Shown piece by piece: positions 6,969-13,412 of a stretch of DNA of 15,097 nt (position 1 is its first letter; each line of letters begins with the position of its first letter). A program made the position numbers and the translations under genes. The DNA is from Bacillota bacterium (GTDB lineage: Bacteria > Bacillota > Clostridia > Peptostreptococcales > Anaerovoracaceae), in NCBI GenBank assembly GCA_017619905.1, contig JAFZRK010000050.1:1-15097 (forward strand). The letters run 5' to 3'. The notes beneath the pieces are model-generated. The model did no database searches and was not told the origin of the DNA. It saw only the letters and a program-made list of their open reading frames with translations.

Positions 6969-8588
6969 TTATATCCCGGCCTGCTCCAGTATCTTGTACG
7001 ACAGCAGCAGGTACACACGGATGTCCTCGCTGTCCAGGTTCAGTCTGGTCAGCTGCGCTATCTTCTCCAGGCGGTACTGCAGCGTGGTCCGGTGGATTAT
7101 CAGGGCCTCGGAGGTCTTGGGGATGCTGCGCTCGTTCTCCAGGTACACCCTCAGCGTGTGGTAGTAGTCCGTCTTCTTCTCCTGGTCTATCCTGCGGAGC
7201 TTCAGCAGATGCGCGGACGCCAGATCGGCAGGCGCCATGTCGCGGCTCAGCGTGCTTATCATGTAATCCAGCGCGCACTCCCTGAACAGCATTATCCAGC
7301 GGTCGCGGGTCTTTTCTATGTGCTCCAGCGTAATGTCAGCCTGGTCGAAACCGGTGCGTATCTTTGCCAGTCCGTGTATCGGCGCCGAGACCCCGCAGTA
7401 CATGTAGCTGTCCCTTACCAGCGGGGCCAGCGCAGCTTTTATGGTCTCGCCGTCGCGGTTGTCGCTGGTGTAGTTGATTATCATGCATAGGCGCTGCTCG
7501 TGGAAAAACTCGAAGCTTCTGGGGAACACGGCCGTCAGCTTGCTGCGCAGCGCCGAGTCGGACCTTATCTGCATCTCCGGGCTCTGGCTCTGCAGCTTAA
7601 GGCAGATGTAGGTGTCGTTCTCCTTCCAGCCGAGTATCTCCAGCAGCGCGTTGATGTCTCGCTTGTCCGGTTCGCCTCCGCGTATTATCGTTCTTACGGT
7701 ATCCTCGTAGTCGCTGTAGACCTTCTGCGGATGGCGGATGTCTCTCAGCAGAAGCACTTTCACACATTCCGCGAACATCTCCGCCAGCCGGAACTGACCG
7801 GGCTTCAGCGGCGTGTCCAGCTCGTTTATCAGCAGTCTTCCGCAGTAATACTGGTCGTCCCAGATGTTGACGTACAGGCTTCGCATGTTCTTCGGGAACT
7901 CCTCGCGTCCCCAGATGGCTGCTTCGTGCTTGGTGAGTGTGTCTATGTAGGCCTCGTCGAACTTGAAGTCGTTTACCAGCCACAGCGGAATGTGTATGCT
8001 GTCGCCGCTCTCTGAGCGCTCGAACTGGATCATGCCTTCCTTGTACTCCGGCAGCGCTATTACCGTAAACATCCTGTCGTGGATGTACATGGGGTTGTGG
8101 AAGAACTCTATCCCCAGACGGCACAGGTCGTTCAGGTTGCCGCTGTTTATCAGGATGTCGTTAATGTCCGCCTCGAACTGGTGGTACCTTTCGAAGATCT
8201 TGAGCAGGGCGTTCAGAATCTCCGCGTCGGACCGCTCCACGCTCCTTATGTGCGGCGCCGCCCCGAACACCGCCTCCGCGGTTATGTAGGGGACCCTGTC
8301 CACCGGGAAGCCCTTGGTCTTTCCCCTGGGCAGCATGTATATCACGCCTTCGTCCGGATCCTTCTGTCCGTCGTAGAGCTCGAAGCCCTTCAGCGACGGG
8401 TTTTTATCCTTTGAATTGAGGAGAAAGGACCAGCCCATATCGGTAAGGTCGTCCGCTATCATCTGTGTGTTAAGCAGTATGCGTCCCGGTTTATTGATGT
8501 TATTTGCGGTCAGATTTGCCATTTTCGTTACTCTATTATATGTCTTTCCGGCCTCCGACGCGCGCCCGTTGTTCTTTTGTTCAAGCAT
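6969..8588 (-). CDS. PucR/CdaR-family transcriptional regulator (539 aa)
   Basis: A probable cytosolic regulator of the divergent transporter gene. The last ~65 residues are the PucR HTH: YYHTLRVYLENERSIPKTSE, then a helix with the invariant HRTTLQYRLEKI. The middle (about residues 350-430, ICLKLQSQS to MYCGVSAPI) resembles the degenerate GGDEF-like domain of CdaR-type proteins. The first ~280 residues may be a sensory part (SGNLNDLCRLGIEFFHNPMY, VIALPEYKEG), with no motif I can name. The N-terminus is uncertain. Met1 (8588) is supported by a promoter just upstream at 8620-8648, but its SD-like AAAGGT is about 17 nt away. Met23 (8522, MANLTANNINKPG) is a reasonable alternative. It is much longer than the other PucR protein in this window and similar to it only in the HTH. 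Confidence 0.88.
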   Translation of the reverse strand: MLEQKNNGRASEAGKTYNRVTKMANLTANNINKPGRILLNTQMIADDLTDMGWSFLLNSKDKNPSLKGFELYDGQKDPDEGVIYMLPRGKTKGFPVDRVPYITAEAVFGAAPHIRSVERSDAEILNALLKIFERYHQFEADINDILINSGNLNDLCRLGIEFFHNPMYIHDRMFTVIALPEYKEGMIQFERSESGDSIHIPLWLVNDFKFDEAYIDTLTKHEAAIWGREEFPKNMRSLYVNIWDDQYYCGRLLINELDTPLKPGQFRLAEMFAECVKVLLLRDIRHPQKVYSDYEDTVRTIIRGGEPDKRDINALLEILGWKENDTYICLKLQSQSPEMQIRSDSALRSKLTAVFPRSFEFFHEQRLCMIINYTSDNRDGETIKAALAPLVRDSYMYCGVSAPIHGLAKIRTGFDQADITLEHIEKTRDRWIMLFRECALDYMISTLSRDMAPADLASAHLLKLRRIDQEKKTDYYHTLRVYLENERSIPKTSEALIIHRTTLQYRLEKIAQLTRLNLDSEDIRVYLLLSYKILEQAGI

Positions 8589-8619
8589 CGTTGACCAAAG
8601 CGTTACCTTTTACAAGATT

Positions 8620-8648
8620 ATTTTATCCGCAAAAATGAGGAAAGGCAA
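8620..8648 (-). promoter_or_regulatory. Sigma-A-type promoter of the minus-strand PucR gene
   Basis: On the minus strand TTGCCT (8643-8648), 17 bp, TAAAAT (8620-8625). Matches are 4/6 and 5/6 with ideal spacing. The expected start is near 8613, leaving a leader of about 25 nt to the ATG at 8588. Confidence 0.55.
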
Positions 8649-8699
8649 GAGCGATATAACATCAAAATAAGGAAAATCAGCCACTGCGCGCTATAATCG

Positions 8700-8728
8700 T
8701 TGACCGCAGGAAGTCTACTATATAGAAT
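8700..8728 (+). promoter_or_regulatory. Sigma-A-type promoter of the GPH transporter gene
   Basis: TTGACC (8700-8705), 17 bp, TAGAAT (8723-8728), 5/6 in both boxes. The expected start is near 8735, giving a leader of about 96 nt. The perfect palindrome CTATATAG (8718-8725) overlaps the -10 box. It is divergent from the regulator promoter, about 50 bp away. Confidence 0.7.
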
Positions 8729-8763
8729 ATGAGTGCGATAATTTTTTAACATCGCTAGTTTTA

Positions 8764-8796
8764 TGTCTTTTCCGGAGCCGGATGCCGGAAAGGACA
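8764..8796 (+). promoter_or_regulatory. Leader hairpin of the transporter mRNA
   Basis: TGTCTTTTCCGG (8764-8775) and CCGGAAAGGACA (8785-8796) form a 12-bp stem with one wobble and a 9-nt loop. It is in the predicted 5' leader, ending 35 nt before the ATG. There is no immediate T-run (TGTCAGCAATCATTTATTTT follows), so it could be an attenuator, a stabilising element or a palindromic operator. Confidence 0.5.
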
Positions 8797-8830
8797 TGTC
8801 AGCAATCATTTATTTTCTAGGAGGAAAAAA

Positions 8831-10225
8831 ATGGCAGAATTCAAACGCAAGGAAGGATTAACACAAGCAGTTAAGACCTTCTACGGTGTTGGCGACGGCG
8901 GTTTCGTACTCATGTCCAACGTCGAAACATTCTACTTCATGACCTGCATGACCAACTATTGCGGATTTACCGCAACTCAGGCAGGCGTGATCAACTCCGT
9001 ATTCTCGATCGTAGACGCGTGCCTGTCCTGGGTATACGGCATGATCATGAACGGAACCAGACCCAAGAAGTACGGACGTTATCGTTCCTGGCTCGTAATA
9101 GTTCCCTGGATCGTACCGTTCATCTTCGCATTCCAGTTCCTGCGTCTCTCGGAGAACCCGACCGTAGCAGGAGCCATCATCGCGATAGCCGCTATCGTAT
9201 CTCACTTCCTCTGGAACCTGGGTTACGTAGCTAACAACACGATGGTATCCGTAATAGGAAGAACCCCGGAAGAAAGAGGTGTCATTGCATCCGGTAAGGC
9301 CCTCTGGAACAACGTTGGTTCTCTCCTGTTCTCCTATGCAGGACTTCCGTTCGCTACCGTTCTGGGCGGAATCGTAGGCCAGAAGAACCAGTTCGCTGCC
9401 TGCGCATTCGTTCTCGGTATCGTAATGGTACTCACCTATTTCGTACACTTCAAGCTGTCCGAGGGTTATGAAGAGCCCGAAGACGAGGCCACCATCCAGG
9501 CCAAGAAGCTTGCTGAGCAGAACAAGATGAGCGTCGGCCAGATGTTCGCAATGCTGTTCAAGAACCCGATCGTTCTCCTGATCATGCTTGCAGACCTTGC
9601 TAAGTGGTGCGTAAACTTCGTAACCAAGGGCGCTGCTATCTATTATTGGAGAGACGCTGCTCACGCTCCCGGAATGCAGGCTACCTACTCCCTGCTCACC
9701 TCCATCGCAGGTATCCTCGGAGCTTACTGCGCAAGAATTCTTGTTAAGAAGGTATCCACCAAGAAGGCAGTTCTTATCGCTCTTGCCGGTATGGCTATCT
9801 TCCTCCTCGGCAACTACTTCCTGTATGCTTCCCCGGCTGCAGTAATGGCTTACATCACTCTCGCATTCTTCTTCTATGGCATGGCTCTTGGTTCCTTCCC
9901 CGGACTCTATGCAGACACAGTAGTACTGCTCACTGCTAAGACCGGATCCAACCCGACCGGCTGGGTAAACGGACTCCAGAACGTTCCTCTGAAGATAGGC
10001 GTCTTCCTCCGCGGCGTTATCATCGCTGCCTGCCTCAATGTGGCTGGCTGGAAGGCTGACGTAGCCATCGAAGGAACCGCCCGTCAGGGCATGACCATTG
10101 CATTCGGTCTTGTACCGGCCATCTTCTGCATCGTCGGCTTCCTGCTCATCCTCATCGGATACAAGTACACCAGAGAAGACGTTGCCAAGGCTCAGGCTGA
10201 GATCGACGCAAGGATCGAAGGATAA
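8831..10225 (+). CDS. GPH/MelB-type MFS symporter (MFS_2), 464 aa
   Basis: An inner-membrane transporter with about 12 hydrophobic segments and a central cytoplasmic loop (FKLSEGYEEPEDEATIQAKKL). The GPH signature is present after helix 2: IMNGTRPKKYGRYRSWLVIVPW (residues 72-93), equivalent to the MelB NATRSRWGKFKPW segment. By eye, the first cation-site aspartate (MelB Asp55) is kept as Asp62, but the second (Asp59) is Ser66, so cation coupling may differ. The start is fixed by AGGAGG 7 nt upstream. It is divergent from a PucR regulator and followed after 130 bp by a UroD-like gene, which suggests import of that enzyme's substrate. The cargo is unknown and need not be a sugar. Codon use differs from neighbouring genes (AGA, ATC, GTA, GCT common; ATA and CGC rare). 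Confidence 0.9.
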   Translation: MAEFKRKEGLTQAVKTFYGVGDGGFVLMSNVETFYFMTCMTNYCGFTATQAGVINSVFSIVDACLSWVYGMIMNGTRPKKYGRYRSWLVIVPWIVPFIFAFQFLRLSENPTVAGAIIAIAAIVSHFLWNLGYVANNTMVSVIGRTPEERGVIASGKALWNNVGSLLFSYAGLPFATVLGGIVGQKNQFAACAFVLGIVMVLTYFVHFKLSEGYEEPEDEATIQAKKLAEQNKMSVGQMFAMLFKNPIVLLIMLADLAKWCVNFVTKGAAIYYWRDAAHAPGMQATYSLLTSIAGILGAYCARILVKKVSTKKAVLIALAGMAIFLLGNYFLYASPAAVMAYITLAFFFYGMALGSFPGLYADTVVLLTAKTGSNPTGWVNGLQNVPLKIGVFLRGVIIAACLNVAGWKADVAIEGTARQGMTIAFGLVPAIFCIVGFLLILIGYKYTREDVAKAQAEIDARIEG

Positions 10226-10241
10226 TAATCCAACACACAGT

Positions 10242-10277
10242 ACAGAGGCAATACAGAGGTCATTTGTATTGCCTCTG
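10242..10277 (+). promoter_or_regulatory. 14-bp perfect hairpin between transporter and UroD genes
   Basis: ACAGAGGCAATACA (10242-10255) pairs perfectly with TGTATTGCCTCTGT (10264-10277) around an 8-nt loop, 17 nt after the transporter stop. Only TATCTAAAAA follows, so it is a poor intrinsic terminator. It may be a partial terminator, an mRNA 3'-end stabiliser or a processing site. Confidence 0.55.
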
Positions 10278-10355
10278 TTATCTAAAAAGCATTTCAATAT
10301 TAATACAGACGCATATATTGCTTCATATAAGTATTAATAGAAAGGTAACAAATCA

Positions 10356-11348
10356 ATGCTTACAATCAGACAGAATTTTCTGGAAACCATCCACGGCGGT
10401 CACCCGGACAGATTCGTAAACTGCTACGAATATCTGGGACTGGTAATGGGTTCCCCGTTCGGTAAGAGAAATCCGAACCCCAAGTACGGCGAGCACAACG
10501 TCGTCAACGCATGGGGAATCACCAAGTCCTGGCCGGAAGGCACCCCGGGCCCGTTCCCTGTTCATACTCAGGATAAGATAGTCGTACAGGACATTGAAAA
10601 CTGGAGAGACTATGTAAAGGTCCCCAACGTCGTCTATGACGCGGAAGAGTGGGAGCCCTTCATAGCGGCAGCCGAGAAGATCGACAGAGAGCAGCAGTTC
10701 GTAACGGGCTACTTCGCTCCCGGCGTCTTCGAGCAGTGCCACTATCTCTGCGAGATCCAGAACACCATGATGTACTTCTACACCAACCCGGACGAGATGC
10801 ACGAGATGATCGACATGATCACCCAGTTCGAGCTGGATTACGCTGCAGAGTACTGCAAGTACGTACATCCGGAAGCCATGTTCCATCATGACGACTGGGG
10901 CTCCCAGATCTCCACGTTCATCTCCCCGGAGATGTTCAGAGAGTTCTACAAGCCGGCTTATGAGAAGATCTACGGATACTACAAGAGCCACGGCGTACAG
11001 CTGATCGTACATCACTCCGACTCCTACGCGGCGACGCTCGTACCGGACATGATCGACATGGGCATCGACGTATGGCAGGGTGTCATGAACACCAACAACA
11101 TACCGGAGCTGATCAAGCAGTACGGCGGCAAGATCTCGTTCATGGGCGGCATCGACAGCGCGACTGTCGACTTCCCGGGATCCACCAGAGAGATCATCAG
11201 AGCGCGTGTAAGAGAGGCATGCGACGCATGCGGCAAGCTCTACTTCATCCCGTGCGCTTCCCAGGGTCTGCCGATGAGCACCTACCCCGGAGTACAGGAC
11301 ATGATCGCGGAAGAGATCGACGCCTACTCCAAGGAAGTGTTCAAGTAG
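10356..11348 (+). CDS. Uroporphyrinogen decarboxylase-superfamily protein, methyltransferase-like (330 aa)
   Basis: Belongs to the UroD fold shared by haem UroD and the MtaA/MtbA/CmuA methyltransferases. Supporting segments are HHDDWGSQISTFISPEMFREF (typical D-W-G-Q, I-S-P of the methyltransferase-like branch), the strand LIVHHSDSY at residues 217-225, the helix IPELIKQYGGKISFMGGID, and FIPCASQGLPMSTYPG near residues 297-312. In MtaA-type enzymes zinc is held by His-X-Cys and a later Cys. Here the first pair reads His219-His-Ser221, while Cys300 is present. True haem UroD is unlikely, since its N-terminal arginine-rich substrate motif is not seen. Corrinoid protein, methylamine/methanol-type partner and reactivase are all absent from the window. 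SD AAAGGT lies 9 nt before ATG. Codon use matches the transporter gene, with AGA dominant for Arg. The exact reaction is unknown. Confidence 0.82.
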   Translation: MLTIRQNFLETIHGGHPDRFVNCYEYLGLVMGSPFGKRNPNPKYGEHNVVNAWGITKSWPEGTPGPFPVHTQDKIVVQDIENWRDYVKVPNVVYDAEEWEPFIAAAEKIDREQQFVTGYFAPGVFEQCHYLCEIQNTMMYFYTNPDEMHEMIDMITQFELDYAAEYCKYVHPEAMFHHDDWGSQISTFISPEMFREFYKPAYEKIYGYYKSHGVQLIVHHSDSYAATLVPDMIDMGIDVWQGVMNTNNIPELIKQYGGKISFMGGIDSATVDFPGSTREIIRARVREACDACGKLYFIPCASQGLPMSTYPGVQDMIAEEIDAYSKEVFK

Positions 11349-11367
11349 ATCAAACAATCGACAAAAA

Positions 11368-11392
11368 GAGGGCCGGACAGTGTCCGGCCCTC
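11368..11392. terminator. Terminator after the UroD-like gene
   Basis: GAGGGCCGGAC (11368-11378) and GTCCGGCCCTC (11382-11392) form a perfect 11-bp stem with a 3-nt loop, preceded by AAAAA and followed by ATTTACTTATTTA. It closes the transporter-UroD unit and separates it from the next gene, which has its own promoter. Confidence 0.8.
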
Positions 11393-11393
11393 A

Positions 11394-11422
11394 TTTACTT
11401 ATTTACGGCAATTATATATAAT
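11394..11422 (+). promoter_or_regulatory. Sigma-A-type promoter upstream of the two-TM protein gene
   Basis: TTTACT (11394-11399), 17 bp, TATAAT (11417-11422): 4/6 and 6/6. The -35 box abuts the preceding terminator. The expected start is near 11429. Confidence 0.6.
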
Positions 11423-11470
11423 AGGTATACGCTATAGCACATTTACAGTTTTATCGATCAAGGAGACTGT

Positions 11471-12085
11471 ATGTTCGACAAGATAACAGCAGTTGTGACC
11501 ATAGCCGTCGCAGTTGCGGTGTATATACTCACCGGATATCAGATCTGGCCGGCGGTCATCGCGATAGTTGCGCTGGCGCTCATCTCCAGAAGCCTTAAGA
11601 TGATCCTTCAGGAAAAGCTGGACAAGCACTTCCCGCCGCTCACCGTGTTCTTCCTTACAAAGGACGACTTAAGCCAGCAGTCCTCCAAGGGCATGAGGGT
11701 CATAGTCATAACGGAGAGGATACTCTTCCACACCGAGACAGAAGCCGACAAGAATTTCATTCTTGATTTCATAGAAGATTACGCTCAGAAGTTCAGCGAG
11801 AGCAGCAAGATCTTCAAATACAGGTATAACTACGTTAAAAAGCACAACCTGCCCAGCCAGCCGGCTTACGCCGCGTGCCGCAACGCCAAGACCAGCCTTA
11901 AGGTCATATATAAAAAGTGGTACGAAGAATCCGGCGCCAGCAAGTTCGGCAATGTAACGGAGGACGTGGACAGCTTCATGGCGGACGACATCATAATCGA
12001 CCCGCGCGACGGCAGCGAGCACCGCGCCATGATCCAGTTCGTCTTCGATCCCAACCTCCCCATCCCGGACGAGAACTACGAGTGA
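11471..12085 (+). CDS. Unknown membrane-anchored protein, 204 aa
   Basis: I do not recognise this family. The N-terminus has two closely spaced hydrophobic segments (about residues 5-22, ITAVVTIAVAVAVYILTG, and 25-43, IWPAVIAIVALALISRS). A short amphipathic link and a soluble domain of about 150 residues follow. With a tight turn between the two helices the C-terminal domain is probably cytoplasmic, which is inference. The soluble part is mixed alpha/beta, basic in the middle (KYRYNYVKKHN) and acidic near the end (DVDSFMADDIIIDPRDGSEH). No catalytic motif stands out. The start is well supported by AGGAG 5 nt upstream and a promoter at 11394-11422. It appears monocistronic, and a weak GC hairpin follows at 12092-12106. 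Confidence 0.8.
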   Translation: MFDKITAVVTIAVAVAVYILTGYQIWPAVIAIVALALISRSLKMILQEKLDKHFPPLTVFFLTKDDLSQQSSKGMRVIVITERILFHTETEADKNFILDFIEDYAQKFSESSKIFKYRYNYVKKHNLPSQPAYAACRNAKTSLKVIYKKWYEESGASKFGNVTEDVDSFMADDIIIDPRDGSEHRAMIQFVFDPNLPIPDENYE

Positions 12086-12132
12086 TCTTCGGGGGCCTGC
12101 GGCCCTGAGAACGAAGGGCAGCCCTCCGCAAA

Positions 12133-12146
12133 AGAACGAACGTTTG
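12133..12146. promoter_or_regulatory. LexA/DinR (SOS)-like box upstream of the YdjM-type gene
   Basis: AGAACGAACGTTTG fits the Bacillus-type SOS box CGAACRNRYGTTYC at 12 of 14 positions, failing only at the two outer bases. The core is GAAC-N4-GTTT. It overlaps the -35 region of the candidate promoter, where a repressor would act. Single-site match by eye; lexA is not in the window. Confidence 0.45.
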
Positions 12147-12172
12147 CATTTTATCCCGCGATGTGATATCAT
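12143..12172 (+). promoter_or_regulatory. Candidate promoter of the YdjM-type gene
   Basis: TTTGCA (12143-12148), 18 bp, TATCAT (12167-12172): 4/6 and 5/6. The -35 box overlaps the SOS-like box. The expected start is near 12179, about 15 nt before the ATG, so the Shine-Dalgarno AGGGG (12181-12185) would lie right at the 5' end. Confidence 0.45.
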
Positions 12173-12193
12173 TACCCAAAAGGGGAAATATCT

Positions 12194-12703
12194 ATGCGCG
12201 GGATAACTCATTTTTTGGCGGGAGCCGCGGCCGGGCTTTATTACTGCGGAACGCTTCCGGAAACGGACGTAAAGACGCTGGGCATAATAACAGGCGTCTC
12301 CGCTGCGGCGGCGCTGCTTCCGGACATAGACATACGGGGCAGCAAGGCGTCCAACAACGTCGGAAACGACCTTGTAAGCGTGGTGCGGCTGTTCACTTCG
12401 CACCGGGGCTTCTTCCACTCGCCGCTCTGCTGGGCGCTTGTGGGGCTCATAGTCTGGTACTTCTATCCGCAGCATCTAACGTTCATAATCGCGGGTGTGG
12501 CAGGCGCGTGGTCGCACGTGGTCCTGGACATGTTCAACAAGAAGGGCGTGCCGCTCTTCTTCCCTTATCCTAAAAAGGTAAGCTTAATGGATATCAAGTC
12601 CGGGGGAGGCGTGGACGCCATGCTCTCCGCGGTGTTTCTCATATTGTGCATATATCTGGCGGGCAAGAAAGCAGGCCTGCTGGAACTGTTGATAAAAAGG
12701 TAA
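12194..12703 (+). CDS. YdjM-family membrane-bound metal-dependent hydrolase (169 aa)
   Basis: An integral membrane protein of the YdjM family (LexA-regulated inner-membrane putative hydrolase in E. coli). The conserved metal-type residues are in place: His6 in THFLAGAAAG, LPDID at residues 42-46, SHRGFFHSP at 69-77, and SHVVLDMFNKKGVPLFFP at 107-124. Hydrophobic helices lie at about 29-42, 79-96, 97-112 and 142-158. The length is normal for the family. The start follows AGGGG by 8 nt. The molecular substrate is unknown for the family, and roles at the membrane lipid level are only suspected. Its neighbours do not point to a pathway. The promoter overlaps an SOS-like box, in keeping with the E. 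coli regulation but unproven here. Confidence 0.88.
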   Translation: MRGITHFLAGAAAGLYYCGTLPETDVKTLGIITGVSAAAALLPDIDIRGSKASNNVGNDLVSVVRLFTSHRGFFHSPLCWALVGLIVWYFYPQHLTFIIAGVAGAWSHVVLDMFNKKGVPLFFPYPKKVSLMDIKSGGGVDAMLSAVFLILCIYLAGKKAGLLELLIKR

Positions 12704-12735
12704 ATGAGCTCTGCGTAGCTGCTTATAAAACGGTA

Positions 12736-12760
12736 AAGGCTGCTCTGCTGGAGCAGCTTT
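12736..12760. terminator. Hairpin terminator after the YdjM-type gene
   Basis: AAGGCTGCTC (12736-12745) and GAGCAGCTTT (12751-12760) pair over 10 bp with one G-T, around a 5-nt loop. The T-tail is short (TTT then AAAA), so strength is moderate and it may work in both directions. Confidence 0.5.
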
Positions 12761-12794
12761 AAAACGATGGATGCCGGCCCGCATCATCGAATGC

Positions 12795-12823
12795 TTGCAT
12801 ATTGCCGGCGATTCGTTCATAAT
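12795..12823 (+). promoter_or_regulatory. Candidate promoter of the cupin gene
   Basis: TTGCAT (12795-12800), 17 bp, CATAAT (12818-12823): 3/6 and 5/6. The gap 12704-12883 otherwise shows only the hairpin terminator. Confidence 0.3.
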
Positions 12824-12883
12824 TCAATTACCCGGGGCACCCGCCCTGCAATTGCGGAAAGATATGATAACGGAGGTCAGGAA

Positions 12884-13378
12884 ATGTCGGAAGTTAAAAC
12901 ATACTACAACAACGAAGGCCCCAAGGGCGCGCAGGTGGTCTGCGAACTCAAGCTGCCGGATTATCACGCAACGCCGGAAGCGATAGCAAAATACGAAAAA
13001 TACGGAAAGCGCATCCTGTGGCTGGACAGCAACGTAGTGCCCGGCGCATTCCAGATGAACTCGTCCTGGTACCTGCATCCCAACAAGCCGGCCGGCGAAG
13101 TGGTAAAGGACAAGAACCTTCCGGCCACGCAGTCCCACGTTCACGAGGATGCGGACGAGATCGTAGCTTTCTACGGTTCCGATCCGGATCACCCGGAAGA
13201 GCTCAACGGCGAGATCGAGTTCTGGATCGATGGCGAAAGATACGTGTTCACCAAGAGCGTAATGGTATTCCTGCCCGCGGGAATGCCTCACGGGCCGCTC
13301 TTCATCCTTAAGGTGGACAAGCCCATTTTCCACTACTCCGTAGTCACAAGCAAGGAATACAATTTCGAAGGCAAATAG
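12884..13378 (+). CDS. Single-domain cupin protein (164 aa)
   Basis: A small cytosolic beta-barrel protein that probably binds a divalent metal. Cupin motif 1 is SHVHEDADEIVAFYG, with His85, His87 and Glu92. Motif 2 is FLPAGMPHGP, with Pro131, Gly133 and His136. All four usual metal ligands are present, separated by the strand EIEFWIDGERYVFTKS. The N-terminal ~80 residues are a non-cupin lead-in (YEKYGKRILWLDSNVVPGAF). The frame is open further upstream, but the ATG at 12884 is chosen because GGAGG sits 7 nt before it and the upstream bases look non-coding. Cupins span isomerases, dioxygenases and binding proteins, so no reaction can be assigned. The next gene starts 34 nt after its stop and is likely co-transcribed. 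Confidence 0.85.
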   Translation: MSEVKTYYNNEGPKGAQVVCELKLPDYHATPEAIAKYEKYGKRILWLDSNVVPGAFQMNSSWYLHPNKPAGEVVKDKNLPATQSHVHEDADEIVAFYGSDPDHPEELNGEIEFWIDGERYVFTKSVMVFLPAGMPHGPLFILKVDKPIFHYSVVTSKEYNFEGK

Positions 13379-13412
13379 GCCGCGGCGATCCGCCGGAGGC
13401 AGAAGGCAAGTA

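Noticed and set aside
6681..7490. Plus-strand open frame running from the hairpin array into the regulator gene
   Set aside because: It reads through three terminator hairpins and then the antisense of the PucR gene, with no SD and no domain.
8858..10297. Very long open frame antisense to the transporter gene (479 codons)
   Set aside because: Its translation is polar and low-complexity with no domain, it lacks a ribosome-binding site, and it mirrors the codon pattern of a clear membrane protein with an excellent SD and promoter.
10353..11357. Long open frame antisense to the UroD-like gene (334 codons)
   Set aside because: It covers the sense gene almost exactly, has no start signals and no recognisable domain, and is a codon-bias shadow.
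12767..12883. Upstream extension of the cupin frame
   Set aside because: The frame is open from 12767, but the ATG at 12884 has a strong GGAGG at good spacing. The extension overlaps a candidate promoter and has no conserved-looking sequence.
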